Assembly (NCBI RefSeq): GCF_000143685.1
Contig: NC_014328.1
Location: 3,410,001 to 3,474,000 of the forward strand
Origin: Clostridium ljungdahlii DSM 13528
Lineage (GTDB): Bacteria > Bacillota > Clostridia > Clostridiales > Clostridiaceae
DNA: 64,000 nt
Direction of reading: 5' to 3'
The notes beneath the pieces were generated by a model that was not told where the DNA came from, made no database searches, and worked only from the letters and a program-made list of their open reading frames with translations. The position numbers and the translations under genes are program-made. Below, piece after piece: positions 25,754 to 35,417 of this stretch (its first letter is position 1; every line of letters starts with the position of its first letter).

Positions 25754-26494
25754 TCATCTCCCTAAAATATTTTTCTTTTCTACCTTTTGTGTTTCTATAT
25801 AGTAATATCTCTTGCCCTTTAATTTATCTAAAGCTTTCATTAAATCGCCATTTTCAGCCACTCTATTAAAATTTCTTTCAATATCCATGGCTTTTGGATT
25901 TCTCCATATTGGAACTATATTAAAATGATGCTGTTTTAAATAATCTATAAGGTTTTCTACAAGAACCCCTATGCCTTGTAACCCTGTATCTAAATTTAAG
26001 AAATATACTTTTTCAGCTTCCCATCTAACCCATCTGTAAGTTCTGTAATAATCTTCATCGGGGTTTGAAGTATCTAAAGTATACCAATCATATAAGAATT
26101 CTATTACAAACTGCATAGCTTCCTTCCCAGTGCAGCACATCCATGCTTGTACGTCATGATGCCATATCTCAATTAAGATATTTACTAGATCTAGCATGAT
26201 TTCTATACTTACTGCATAAGCAGGAATATTAAAATCTATGCCCCAGCTACTTCCCCATAAAATTGGATGATTGCTGAATCTTAAATATTCATAGTCATGG
26301 TTATTTAATAAACTACTGTCATAATCAAAATCCTTATTTGGAATAATTAAATTATCTTTTGGATCTGTAGGATTTAGCCACCACCAGCGTTTAGTAATAT
26401 CTATAAATTTGTTATTTCTGCCTTCCTTATAAATTGCTGTATTAGAGGTATTGTTTAAATTCCATTCTAGAGTCTTAATTATATTAATAGATTG
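25754..26494 (-). pseudogene. Second half of a split tail gene (247 codons in frame, no start codon)
   Basis: An open frame runs 246 sense codons from directly after the TAA at 26495-26497 to a stop at 25754. It is in the same frame as the 397-aa gene upstream. The first ATG, 26197, has no ribosome site and leaves 99 well-formed codons unused, including KRWWWLNPTDPKDN and SNHPILWGSSWGIDF. It looks like the rest of a single protein of about 644 aa. Either the TAA is a nonsense mutation, or it is read through, or an unusual start is used. Confidence 0.6.
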
Positions 26495-27688
26495 TTATTT
26501 GCATATTCCTTTTTCTGCTTGTCTATAAACATCAACAGAACTTATTCTGCCTAAGTACTTGTCTAAATTTCTAATTATATCTATTTTGGGTACTCTCGTT
26601 ACTCCAAAAACATTACTATAGGAAATATCATTACTTATTTGTCTTTTAAGTAACTTATTAAAATTATCTTTAAATATAGAATTAAAAAGAATTCTTGACA
26701 AACTACAGTGATTTGCTTTATAAATACCTTTATAACTATTCCTTGGCATAAATATATTTGCTGCAATTTTTGTTATTCTTTCACTAACATCTCTATATAT
26801 CATTTTGTTTCTTATTTCTTTCTTTATTTTTCTTTCATTAAACTTACTTGTAATGTGCATACTGCAGCCTTTTATTATACTTTTTAGAGCATTCCTTCTA
26901 AGCCCGTATTTGTAATTTATAAAGTTTATGTGCTTAAGAGTAATTCTTCTAAAGTCCTTTTCTAATACAAGTTTATTAATCTTCCAGTCCTTCTTTGGCA
27001 CAGTCTGTCTCATTAATTCATCTTTATAAAATTCTTTACTATCTGGTCTTCTAACGAAAATAGGATTAAATAAATTTAATGATAATTCTTGTCTATTAAA
27101 AAAAGCAAACAAGCTCTTTTTATAGATCCCATTTTGCCAACGCCTAAACAAATTTATACTTTCTCCCACATCTATGATTTTACTCTCAGGGCTCTGCAGA
27201 CTTTTATCTGTTATTACATTCATAGAGATATTAGGTGTTTTTAATTCCAATGAACTATTTTTTATAAAATTCAGATAACCTGATTCAAAATAAACACTCG
27301 ATTCCATATCCATTAAAACATTATTCTTTTCTAACTCTATACCACTGCCTTTTATAAAATCTATATTCTGAGCTTTAAGACTAAAAATAGATTCTTTATT
27401 TATATCTCTATTACTTAACCTAAGCTCCATTGCAAATTTTTTAGTATTTATTTCATATAACTTCTTATATAAATACTTTTTACTGTTTTTAAATATAGAA
27501 ACAGTACTTTTGTAAAGCACTTTATTAGAAATATTCGTTTTGTTTCTCTGAATTTCTTTTATTTCTTTAGATAAGACTCTTGGCCTGTATTTTAATATCT
27601 GAACTGCAGTATTATACTTAAAAGCAGCTCCTGAGTGAACTTCCCCTGCATATTTAAAATCACACAAGGGAATTTTATGCAGGGGCAT
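26495..27688 (-). CDS. Basic tail protein of unknown family, first part of a split gene
   Basis: 397 aa, rich in Lys, Arg, Asn and Ile (pI clearly basic), with recurring short motifs such as FNPIFVRRPDSKEF and NVFGVTRVPKIDI. Begins MPLHKIPLCDFKYAGEVHSG. No known domain. It ends ICK-TAA, after which the frame continues open (see 25754-26494). Between the 415-aa structural gene and small baseplate genes it is probably a baseplate or fibre component. Confidence 0.6.
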   Translation of the reverse strand: MPLHKIPLCDFKYAGEVHSGAAFKYNTAVQILKYRPRVLSKEIKEIQRNKTNISNKVLYKSTVSIFKNSKKYLYKKLYEINTKKFAMELRLSNRDINKESIFSLKAQNIDFIKGSGIELEKNNVLMDMESSVYFESGYLNFIKNSSLELKTPNISMNVITDKSLQSPESKIIDVGESINLFRRWQNGIYKKSLFAFFNRQELSLNLFNPIFVRRPDSKEFYKDELMRQTVPKKDWKINKLVLEKDFRRITLKHINFINYKYGLRRNALKSIIKGCSMHITSKFNERKIKKEIRNKMIYRDVSERITKIAANIFMPRNSYKGIYKANHCSLSRILFNSIFKDNFNKLLKRQISNDISYSNVFGVTRVPKIDIIRNLDKYLGRISSVDVYRQAEKGICK

Positions 27689-27699
27689 TTATATCACTC

Positions 27700-28947
27700 C
27701 TATTCAACGGATTTAGGACACCTAATGGCAATACAATAATTAATATTTGCACTGTTATTTAAGAAATTAAAAGGTGCTGTAATTTTAAACTTCTTATAGT
27801 TTTCCTCTTGATCTGTATCCTTCATATACGTTAGCTTATCTGCATCATATATGCTTGAAGAATCACCGGCTAATACATTAATCATCTTTCCTCTTTCCAT
27901 ATCAACTGGATGTACAAGAGTTATGTCACTAAATTGATGCTTCTTATGATCCCACCTGGAACCTTCCACGTTGCACTTGTCCATAAATGGATTTGTTGCA
28001 TAGAAAGCAGGATAATGCGGCTGATATGGCATACCAATTTTATTTGCTATCATAACAAAATCAGTCATTCCATTTCCAGTTCTCTCGCCATAGGGATTAC
28101 TGTAATTAGGTTCAATATCAGAGGAAGTAGTTATTCCAAAATTGTATTCATCATCTGTGTAAGCACTATCTTCTACTGGCTTTAAAGCACCAATGTAAGC
28201 ATAACTTGTTAAATAATTATTGTAAGGTGCTACATCTGCACTAGGATCTCCTCTAAGTACAAGATTTATGCTGTCTTTTGTGACATTAAGCCAGTATTGA
28301 ACGGGCAAAAAGTCTTTTATTCCATTTTGTAAATTTCTATACCAGGCTAATCTATAATTATATTTACCTTGTACATCCTGTGAAATATTAATATCTGTAT
28401 TATCTGCATTTAACTCACTAGCTATTTGAAATCTTATATTATTTAAAGCTAATCCTGCTGTCACAGCACTAACATAGTCATTGTACCCATTGTCAGTGCC
28501 ATCTGCATTTTGTTCAGCCATAAATTCTAAAACTTGTGCATCATTTCTAGAACATGCTACACCGCTAAGATTAATATAAGTATGTGAGTTCTTAAACTTT
28601 TGTACAGCTTGTTTTTCTGCTGCTGTTAATTCTCTTGCAAGTCTGCTAATCTTAACATAAAAAGTTTTTCCATAAGATGTAGCTGCTTTTATTATGCAGG
28701 TATCATTTTGCTTTGAAGCTGTAAAAGTAGTTTTAACCTTATCAGTTGTACTTTTGTCTGTTATTAAATTTATTATTTTAGATTCTCCACTAACACCTAT
28801 TTTATCTATGCTGTCAGGTACTACTAAAGTCCATTTATATGCATCACCTGCTTTTTGAGTTATTTCCTGTACTAAGGTCTTAACTAAATTCTTTACGCTG
28901 CAGTTTCCTTCAACATAGTAGAATTCCTCTGTTACTGCCACTTGCAT
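27700..28947 (-). CDS. Large baseplate/tail structural protein
   Basis: About 415 aa. GGAGGTAATGCAA suits initiation at GTG 28941 (MAVTEEFYY) better than ATG 28947, which is too close. Beta-rich N-terminal half with VVPDSIDKIGVSGESKIINL; the middle has DYVSAVTAGLALNNIRFQI. The C terminus DITLVHPVDMERGKMINV and FNFLNNSANINYCIAIR is typical of clostridial prophage structural proteins. No enzymatic motif seen. Confidence 0.65.
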   Translation of the reverse strand: MQVAVTEEFYYVEGNCSVKNLVKTLVQEITQKAGDAYKWTLVVPDSIDKIGVSGESKIINLITDKSTTDKVKTTFTASKQNDTCIIKAATSYGKTFYVKISRLARELTAAEKQAVQKFKNSHTYINLSGVACSRNDAQVLEFMAEQNADGTDNGYNDYVSAVTAGLALNNIRFQIASELNADNTDINISQDVQGKYNYRLAWYRNLQNGIKDFLPVQYWLNVTKDSINLVLRGDPSADVAPYNNYLTSYAYIGALKPVEDSAYTDDEYNFGITTSSDIEPNYSNPYGERTGNGMTDFVMIANKIGMPYQPHYPAFYATNPFMDKCNVEGSRWDHKKHQFSDITLVHPVDMERGKMINVLAGDSSSIYDADKLTYMKDTDQEENYKKFKITAPFNFLNNSANINYCIAIRCPKSVE

Positions 28948-28953
28948 TACCTC

Positions 28954-29964
28954 CTATCTAATAAATATATTTTTTCTAGTAAACATGTCTGTTATTTTCT
29001 TAGTTTTTAAATCTATGCTGCATACCCCATATCCTAAAGGGCTCGTATTTTCAACTGTAATGTTGTATTCTTTTAGAAGTACTGCACCATAAGACCGTTT
29101 TTCATATATTTGTACATTTACAGGACTTCTTAATTCCCCTTGATTATAATCATGGACATATATATCTAAAACTTTATTCTGGTGTCCCTTAACAGATATT
29201 ATCTCAGGATTATCATTTGATATATGCTGAAGCCAATCCCAATTTAAATAAAATCCATGATAAGATTTATACCAGAAACAAACATGCATATCACCCATGA
29301 ATCCATGAAGATCCATATCTGTATCGGAATTTTTATCCCACTGCATACGGACTGCTATATCCCAATCATTTGGTATATCAGGCACATCTGGATTCTTAGG
29401 ATCTGCAGGATTAATCGTAACTTCCTTACCTTGTATGTACTCCAAATCAATTAAAGTCTGTCTGCTGTTTCCACTTAAATTATGCAAAATAAAAGAAACA
29501 GGAGTATTGGCATTTACTTTATAGTAAGTATTAAAGTATTTATGCTCCCCTATTTCCTTTGTAGTTGCACTATCTATTATTTTATTTTTGTTTATAACCA
29601 GACTATACCTATCTTCCTTTTTCCAGCCTGTCTGATTTAAATGGAGTCCAGTTAAAAACACATCTTTATCAAATATAAAATCTTTTTTATAATCATTTAT
29701 GATTGCAGGTATATCAACCATAGCTCCTTGAACTTGCTGTGCTCCATCATACTTATACAATAAAAATTGCTCTATCCTATTTTTAAGGCCTTTGTATTTT
29801 TCATCAGGCAATAAATCTTCAATGTCAGCTAATAGTGCTTCAATATCTCCTATATCTAATTGTGGATATTTATTTTTCATTGCATCATCTATTGCCTGCA
29901 GCAAATCTTTTCTTAACTCAGCTTCCAGTTCATCAAAATTTATAACATATCTCGGTAAACTCAT
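28954..29964 (-). CDS. Tail protein with YfaP/DUF2135-like domain
   Basis: 336 aa. The first about 170 residues are a paralogue of the next gene upstream: both start MSLPxYVINF, and both carry a block like GEHKYFNTYYKV..FILHNLSGNSRQTL. The extra C-terminal domain (about 195-325) has MQWDKNSDTDMDLHGFMGDM, GFYLNWDWLQHI and DIYVHDYNQGE, resembling the DUF2135/YfaP beta domain with acidic, perhaps Ca-binding, residues. Likely a host-contact component of the baseplate. Confidence 0.65.
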   Translation of the reverse strand: MSLPRYVINFDELEAELRKDLLQAIDDAMKNKYPQLDIGDIEALLADIEDLLPDEKYKGLKNRIEQFLLYKYDGAQQVQGAMVDIPAIINDYKKDFIFDKDVFLTGLHLNQTGWKKEDRYSLVINKNKIIDSATTKEIGEHKYFNTYYKVNANTPVSFILHNLSGNSRQTLIDLEYIQGKEVTINPADPKNPDVPDIPNDWDIAVRMQWDKNSDTDMDLHGFMGDMHVCFWYKSYHGFYLNWDWLQHISNDNPEIISVKGHQNKVLDIYVHDYNQGELRSPVNVQIYEKRSYGAVLLKEYNITVENTSPLGYGVCSIDLKTKKITDMFTRKNIFIR

Positions 29965-30524
29965 GCTGCATCCTCCAATATATTAAAATCCACCCATAAT
30001 ATTTTAGAAGATCCACTGGCATTGTTAAATATAAAGTCTATTTTTTGACCTGCAGTTACTGAATAAAACACATTAAAGAACTTATTTTCTCCATATTCTT
30101 TAGTCCGGACACCAGTAAATAACGTGGTATCTCCTGTTTTTAAGTCCCATGTATCTTGAAAATTCCAGGCTGATTGAGAATATGTTATACCAGTAATTCT
30201 TCCCTTTTCAGGAACCTCAAATTCTATAGTATAAACTCCTGTGCTTGCTGGTATCTTCAGCATTTCTCCATATATTTTCTGTGTTCCAGATATGCCTAAA
30301 TTACCAGCTAACCCATCCAGTTTAACTCCAAGGGCATTTAATGCTGCTATTAAATCCGTATAATTTACTCCCTGTAGTTTATCTCTTATTTGGGTAAGCA
30401 AGTCTTCCATTTTATCTGTGGGAACGGTTATACTTCCTATATCAACTTTAACTCCATTTTGTAAATAATCCTTTATCGCATCTGCTAACTCGCCAAAGTT
30501 TATAACATAACTTGGTAGGCTCAA
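29961..30524 (-). CDS. Tail protein, short paralogue
   Basis: 187 aa from TTG 30524 (MSLPSYVINF), chosen because AGAGGTGATTCAA precedes it and the result mirrors the paralogue's MSLPRYVINF. Short helical N terminus, then a beta domain with GENKFFNVFYSVTAGQKIDFIFNN. It lacks the YfaP-like extension of its neighbour. Stops overlap the next start by four bases. Confidence 0.65.
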   Translation of the reverse strand: MSLPSYVINFGELADAIKDYLQNGVKVDIGSITVPTDKMEDLLTQIRDKLQGVNYTDLIAALNALGVKLDGLAGNLGISGTQKIYGEMLKIPASTGVYTIEFEVPEKGRITGITYSQSAWNFQDTWDLKTGDTTLFTGVRTKEYGENKFFNVFYSVTAGQKIDFIFNNASGSSKILWVDFNILEDAA

Positions 30525-30535
30525 TTGAATCACCT

Positions 30536-30880
30536 CTAAACATAATCTATATTGTCAACTAGATTGTCTAAACCTTTATTAATTTGTATTGTCTTTGTGC
30601 TGCCATCAGGATATGTTGTTTTAATCCTATATACTTTTCCATTAGTATCTCTGATAAGTTCCTCACTCCATTGGTCCGTTCCAGTTCCATATATACATTT
30701 AACTACTTTCTTTGTATTAGAATCTCTCACAAGCTGTACAGGATATTCTACAAGCTCACCACTATAAGGCTGATCCCCTGTATCTATGGATATTTTATTT
30801 TTAAGATTTCTTTTCCTAAGTTCCTGGTCTAATACATATACTACAGGCTCCCTAAAATTCTTAAACCCACTTCCGGACAT
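30536..30880 (-). CDS. Small tail protein, 114 aa
   Basis: Beta-rich soluble protein: VVYVLDQELRKRNLKNKISIDTG, then QLVRDSNTKKVVKCIYGTG and WSEELIRDTNGKVYRIKTTYPDG, two similar strands that suggest an internal repeat. Directly follows the Tal gene. No family named. Confidence 0.6.
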   Translation of the reverse strand: MSGSGFKNFREPVVYVLDQELRKRNLKNKISIDTGDQPYSGELVEYPVQLVRDSNTKKVVKCIYGTGTDQWSEELIRDTNGKVYRIKTTYPDGSTKTIQINKGLDNLVDNIDYV

Positions 30881-30882
30881 GA

Positions 30883-32004
30883 TTAACTAGCCTCCTTCAT
30901 AACGCCAGAAGCAAGGAATTTAGGTATTAAATATATCGTATTTTTATCTCTCATACCTTCTAATTGCAAAGTATCCTGATATCCATCTGCTGTTAATTCC
31001 GTATCTATACCAACTACAAGGTAGTACCCGGGGTCCGTATTATCTCTTAGGAGTTTAACTACATGGCCTAAATCAATATTCTTGTTTCCCTTGCATGGCA
31101 ATATGGTAAGTGGAGTACTTTTTCTCCAATACTCAAGAAATTGCCACCCTGCTACTGCTTTTCTTTTTTGCTGGGTATTTGCCAGAGGATTGTCTATTAT
31201 GTCATACCATTTTTCACCGTTAAGATATTCAGTCATTGATGGATCTTCAAACTTATCAAAAACAGTTTGAGTCTTATCACCATTCTTTACATCACAGGTA
31301 ACTTTTAATATATTTTTCATTAAGGAAGCATCTCTTCCGGCATCATCTGAAGAATTATTTGAGTTATCCTTATAAACCCAGTCAAAATGGTTTCTATCTC
31401 CACCGCCTTCTATATAGTCAGGATACTGATCTTCCAAAATAATAGTTCCACTTTTACTGCATCTAATAGCTGCATGCATTGTCTCTAAAAAATTCTGTAT
31501 AACATCTGCATACACTGTACCTTCAGCTATCTTTAGATTAGAGATACTGTAATTGTCTCCTCCTGCTTGATAAAAATTAAGTCCTGCCCTTCCAACTAAA
31601 TCTGCAATTACATTTACTGCAGTAGTAGCACCATAAACTATATCTTCATTTGTGGCATTTAAAAGTCTATAGAACATATCGTGACAAGTTAAAGTGATAG
31701 TCTTATCTCCTTCATTATAGTTATATTTCTTTATAACTCCTGAGTATTGAATCAGATCATCAAAGTAAACTTCAATGTGAGCATAGTTGTCAATTATTCC
31801 TGTATTGCCTCCCTTAAATGCTGCTAAAGGAAGCTTTTCATATTCCATAATTATAGTAGACTCTGTAACCTGGGTATCTTTAGCCCTGTTTGTTTTTATG
31901 CTTGTAAGGCTGTTTCTTACTGTAATCTTATCTGCATCACTTGTACCATAACTTACATAGCCTGCTTTTTTATATATAGTTACACTAGAGTCCATCATTA
32001 TCAC
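30883..32004 (-). CDS. Tail-associated hub protein (Tal / XkdQ-like)
   Basis: 373 aa. SLTSIKTNRAKDTQVTESTIIMEY and YFDDLIQYSGVIKKYNYN..ITLTCHDMFYRLLN are the gp27/XkdQ-type hub pattern; the middle has NVIADLVGRAGLNF. It has no added peptidase domain. It overlaps the Dit gene end and forms the tail-tip hub with it. Confidence 0.75.
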   Translation of the reverse strand: MIMMDSSVTIYKKAGYVSYGTSDADKITVRNSLTSIKTNRAKDTQVTESTIIMEYEKLPLAAFKGGNTGIIDNYAHIEVYFDDLIQYSGVIKKYNYNEGDKTITLTCHDMFYRLLNATNEDIVYGATTAVNVIADLVGRAGLNFYQAGGDNYSISNLKIAEGTVYADVIQNFLETMHAAIRCSKSGTIILEDQYPDYIEGGGDRNHFDWVYKDNSNNSSDDAGRDASLMKNILKVTCDVKNGDKTQTVFDKFEDPSMTEYLNGEKWYDIIDNPLANTQQKRKAVAGWQFLEYWRKSTPLTILPCKGNKNIDLGHVVKLLRDNTDPGYYLVVGIDTELTADGYQDTLQLEGMRDKNTIYLIPKFLASGVMKEAS

Positions 32005-32419
32005 TCACCCATCCGGAAACATCATGATTACAAAGCATCTCAAGTGATATATAATATATATCTCCTTCAATTGTTGTATCCAGATCAAATTTATTTTGAA
32101 GATAACCTTTATACGTTACTCCAAACTCATTTATTAAAATTAACCTCTCGCTGTATCTTTTAACAAATTCAAGATATTTTTGTGCATTTAACTGAGTCTC
32201 TGCATCTGTATTGCCTTTAATGTTAAAAGCAGCTGTAAATTCAATGATGCAATCTGATTTAACATTATCCTGAAACTGACTATAGCCAGAAACAGTTCTA
32301 ACAGCCTTTCTAAAATAAGCAGGACGAGGAGGTTTATAATTTGTTATTGATGCACCAGTATCTGCACCGTCTGAATATAAGAGTTGTATATTAAATTCAT
32401 TAAGTCTAGATATATCCAA
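31985..32419 (-). CDS. Distal tail protein-like (Dit position)
   Basis: 144 aa. Beta-rich, AYFRKAVRTVSGYSQFQDN and ERLILINEFGVTYKGYLQNKFDLD; the order tape measure - this gene - hub is that of Dit in siphoviruses, and also of the small LysM-lacking tail protein in PBSX-like tails. Assigned by position and size. Confidence 0.6.
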   Translation of the reverse strand: MDISRLNEFNIQLLYSDGADTGASITNYKPPRPAYFRKAVRTVSGYSQFQDNVKSDCIIEFTAAFNIKGNTDAETQLNAQKYLEFVKRYSERLILINEFGVTYKGYLQNKFDLDTTIEGDIYYISLEMLCNHDVSGWVSDNDGL

Positions 32420-32432
32420 AACAATCCACCTC

Positions 32433-34628
32433 CTAATCCCTTATAACATCATTCATAAAGAAATCTACTAATCCATTTTTTAATGAACTCTTAGTCATTG
32501 ATTTTACTTCACTGGTAAGTTTTGCAGTACCTTTTTCTCCTGTGTCTGCTACTGTTACATAAAGTGTTATTTTAGGATCAAAATTAAGTAATTTACTAGA
32601 GCCAAACTTACTAATTTTACTCAATCCTTGTCCAGAACTTCCATAAGCTCCACTTAATGCAATATTATCAAGTTGTGAAAAATCAGGCTTCACATTTCCT
32701 AAATTTTTAATGCCATTAGCTAATCCTAAAAGTCTATTTTTAATAGGATTCTGCATTTTATTCAATCCATTTATATAACCCTGGCCTGTATTAACACCAT
32801 ATCCATCAAAAAAAGTTGACGGTGAATGTATGCCTAGAGCTGATTTAAACGTATTTTTTATAGAACTTGCTATAGAAGAAATTTTGTCTTTTATTTTGCC
32901 CGCCATACTACTTATACCATTAAATAAACCTTCAAAAATAAATTTGCCTATGGCCTTCATATCTGCACCTAAGTTTTTAAATATCATTTTCCATCCTTGT
33001 GCTGATTTGGAAAGGAAATCTTTGAATTCATCAAAAGCAATCTCCCATCCTTTTATGGACTTAGAGAAAAAATCACCAACAGATGCAAATATATCTTTTA
33101 TAGCTTTTCCAAAAGCAGCTGCATACTTTTTGCATGTATCCCAATGCTTTATAACTTCATATACAATCAGTCCTAGCCCTGCTATTACACCAACTGTAAT
33201 TAAAACAGGTGCACTAATTAATCCCGGCAATGCGGTAAATATACTTGCAGATTTTTTTAATCCCCCAAATGCCGTTCCTACTTTAGAAATACCTGTTATT
33301 AGTTTAGGAAAAACTCCTATTACTTTAGTGATTGCCGGCCCAAATTTTGAAAATGCTCCTACAACCGTTGACGTTGAAGTTATTATTTTACCAAATATAA
33401 TCATTACAGGCCCAAATGCCGCAGCCATAACTCCAGCATAAACAATTATAGTCTGAATCGGCCTTGGGAGTTTATTAAAAGCATTTGCTAATGCAGATAT
33501 AAAATTAGCAGCTTTCTTTATTCCAGGAGCTAAAACATCTCCTATTCTTATTCCTAAAGTTTCAAGAGATCCTTTCATTGATTCAATAGCACCTTTTAGA
33601 TTGTCCTGCATTGTGTCGGCCATTTCTTTAGATGCACCATCACAATTTTTAAGTTCTTTTGAAAGATCATTAAATTTCTGTGGCCCTTGATCAACAAGAG
33701 CTAACATACCAGACATAGCTTCTTTACCAAACAAAGTTTCCATAACACTTGCTTTTTGTTGCTGGGTAAGTCCTTTTGTCTTATCCTGAAGCTGTTGTAT
33801 AACTTGTCCAAGTGGAATCATTTTTCCATTTGCATCAAAGAAATTCATTCCCAGCTGTTTCATTACTTTTGATGCTGCTTTAGTCGGACTTGCAAGATTT
33901 GTTAATGCACTTCTTAATGTAGTACCCGCCTGACTTCCTTTTATACCTGCATTACTTAATAACCCTATTGCTGCACTTGTGTCTTCAAAAGAAATTCCCA
34001 GTGAATGCGCAACTGGAGCTATGTATTTCATAGCCTCCCCTGTATCTGTAATTTCAGCATTTGTATCTCCAGCTACTTTTGCCAGCACATCTGCAACGTG
34101 AGATGTTTTATCAGCTTCCATACCAAATCCTCTTAAAGAACTACTTGCTATATCTGAAGCTGTCGCTATATCAACGCCTCCTGCAGCCGCAAGACTTAAC
34201 ATTCCGGGCATTGCACTCATTATCTCATTAGTTTTAAAACCAGCACTTGCAAGATTCTCCATACCCTCTGCAGCACCTGAAGCACTAAATGCAGTATCGG
34301 CTCCTAATTGAATGGCCTGCTCTCGCAATTTGGTAAAATCATTCCCTGTAGCTCCACTGATAGCCTTAACTTTAGACATTTGAGCTTCAAAATCCATAGA
34401 GGTTTTTACAGCAGCTGTTCCAACTCCAACTAAAGGAAGTGTTACAGCTTTTGTTGCTGTTTTTCCAACAGTATTCATTGCTCCACCTAAGCTTCGAATT
34501 CTAGTTTCAGCAGAATTGTTAGAGTTCATAAACTGTTTCATCTGCTCTCCTGCACTGCTTAAACCACTTGTAAATCTTGAGGTATCTAACTCCATAAAAG
34601 CAACCACAGATCCAGCATTAATTGCCAC
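32433..34628 (-). CDS. Tail tape measure protein
   Basis: 731 aa from GTG 34628, which has GGAGGTGATGCA in front (MAINAGSVVAFMELDT); the 14 codons further up lack a site. TP901-type tape measure: LGGAMNTVGKTATKAVTLPLVG, then FTKLREQAIQLGADTAFSA and AAEGMENLASAGF. Hydrophobic segments occur at about 395-430 and 480-500. It sets tail length (about 730 residues predict a tail near 110 nm by the usual 0.15 nm per residue). Confidence 0.92.
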   Translation of the reverse strand: MAINAGSVVAFMELDTSRFTSGLSSAGEQMKQFMNSNNSAETRIRSLGGAMNTVGKTATKAVTLPLVGVGTAAVKTSMDFEAQMSKVKAISGATGNDFTKLREQAIQLGADTAFSASGAAEGMENLASAGFKTNEIMSAMPGMLSLAAAGGVDIATASDIASSSLRGFGMEADKTSHVADVLAKVAGDTNAEITDTGEAMKYIAPVAHSLGISFEDTSAAIGLLSNAGIKGSQAGTTLRSALTNLASPTKAASKVMKQLGMNFFDANGKMIPLGQVIQQLQDKTKGLTQQQKASVMETLFGKEAMSGMLALVDQGPQKFNDLSKELKNCDGASKEMADTMQDNLKGAIESMKGSLETLGIRIGDVLAPGIKKAANFISALANAFNKLPRPIQTIIVYAGVMAAAFGPVMIIFGKIITSTSTVVGAFSKFGPAITKVIGVFPKLITGISKVGTAFGGLKKSASIFTALPGLISAPVLITVGVIAGLGLIVYEVIKHWDTCKKYAAAFGKAIKDIFASVGDFFSKSIKGWEIAFDEFKDFLSKSAQGWKMIFKNLGADMKAIGKFIFEGLFNGISSMAGKIKDKISSIASSIKNTFKSALGIHSPSTFFDGYGVNTGQGYINGLNKMQNPIKNRLLGLANGIKNLGNVKPDFSQLDNIALSGAYGSSGQGLSKISKFGSSKLLNFDPKITLYVTVADTGEKGTAKLTSEVKSMTKSSLKNGLVDFFMNDVIRD

Positions 34629-34651
34629 TGCATCACCTCCATTTTTCGTGC

Positions 34652-34684
34652 ATAATAAAAAGAACCACAACTAAGTGATTCTTC
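34652..34684 (-). terminator. Terminator between the 203-aa membrane gene and the tape measure gene
   Basis: On the minus strand AAGAATCAC-TTAGTT-GTGGTTCTT (one G-U) followed by TTTATTATT. An intrinsic terminator inside the structural operon. Confidence 0.65.
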
Positions 34685-34709
34685 TTTTCAATATTCCTAT
34701 TAAATTATT

Positions 34710-35321
34710 TTAGCCTTTAATTGCTCTATATCCAGCTGTTTCAGCTTCCTCTATTGTCCTAAAATAAACGTTATTACTTAACTTTTGCATTTCTTTATCA
34801 TAATAAGGGTCGCCTGGCAAATGATATATTTTACTATCTGTATCACCTATAATAGCAGGTTTCCCACTATCATCCATATAAGGTTGTTTTTTAGGATCAT
34901 CACTAGCTGAAGCTGCATATGCAGTTGTTGCTGTTGTACTTGCTGTTTTTGCAGCGACATCCTTCTCTAACGCATTTAAATCATTCTGCAAGTTTAAAAG
35001 TCCATCTTCTAAATTTTTATTTTGAGGAATTGGTACACTTACATATTGACCACCTGCAGGATTTGAAGGAGTCACACTTCCACTCACTGTTGGTGGATGC
35101 CAACTTGATGCAGTATATCTATCTTTCTGATCTTTAAAATACGCTTGTTCAGAACTGTAATTTGAATAAGCAAGCATAAAAAACAATAGGAAACACAAAA
35201 CAGCAGGAATACCATACCCTACTCCAGCCTGCCACTTTTCTTTAAATAATATAGGTTTAATTATCATAGATTTTACTAACATTATTAAAAATACAAGTCC
35301 AATAGTATAAGCTATCCACAT
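34710..35321 (-). CDS. Two-helix membrane protein within the tail operon
   Basis: 203 aa. Helices at about 4-22 and 32-52, then a long Pro/Thr/Ala-rich, probably extracytoplasmic part with NLEDGLLNLQNDLNALEKDV, ending YFRTIEEAETAGYRAIKG, which resembles the Ada-type/metal-binding 'YHxxxCxxxxxxxxxxxFxSxEEAxxAGYRPC' motif without its cysteines (here IYHLPGDPYYDKEMQK). Between chaperones and tape measure, where a membrane protein is unusual. Probably lysogenic cargo. Confidence 0.65.
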   Translation of the reverse strand: MWIAYTIGLVFLIMLVKSMIIKPILFKEKWQAGVGYGIPAVLCFLLFFMLAYSNYSSEQAYFKDQKDRYTASSWHPPTVSGSVTPSNPAGGQYVSVPIPQNKNLEDGLLNLQNDLNALEKDVAAKTASTTATTAYAASASDDPKKQPYMDDSGKPAIIGDTDSKIYHLPGDPYYDKEMQKLSNNVYFRTIEEAETAGYRAIKG

Positions 35322-35417
35322 AATAGTGCTCCTTATGCCAAATAATACTTTATTTGTATAATATATTATATCATAGAATTCTAATAATTTGTTTGTATTT
35401 AGTGGAACACAATCGTC

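Noticed and set aside
25754..26197. A separate 147-aa gene starting at ATG 26197
   Set aside because: No ribosome site, and 99 good codons precede it in the same frame, continuous with the upstream gene except for one TAA.
32830..33441. Plus-strand frame of 203 codons
   Set aside because: Antisense shadow of the tape measure gene; no ribosome site, Ile/Pro composition typical of reversed helical coding DNA.
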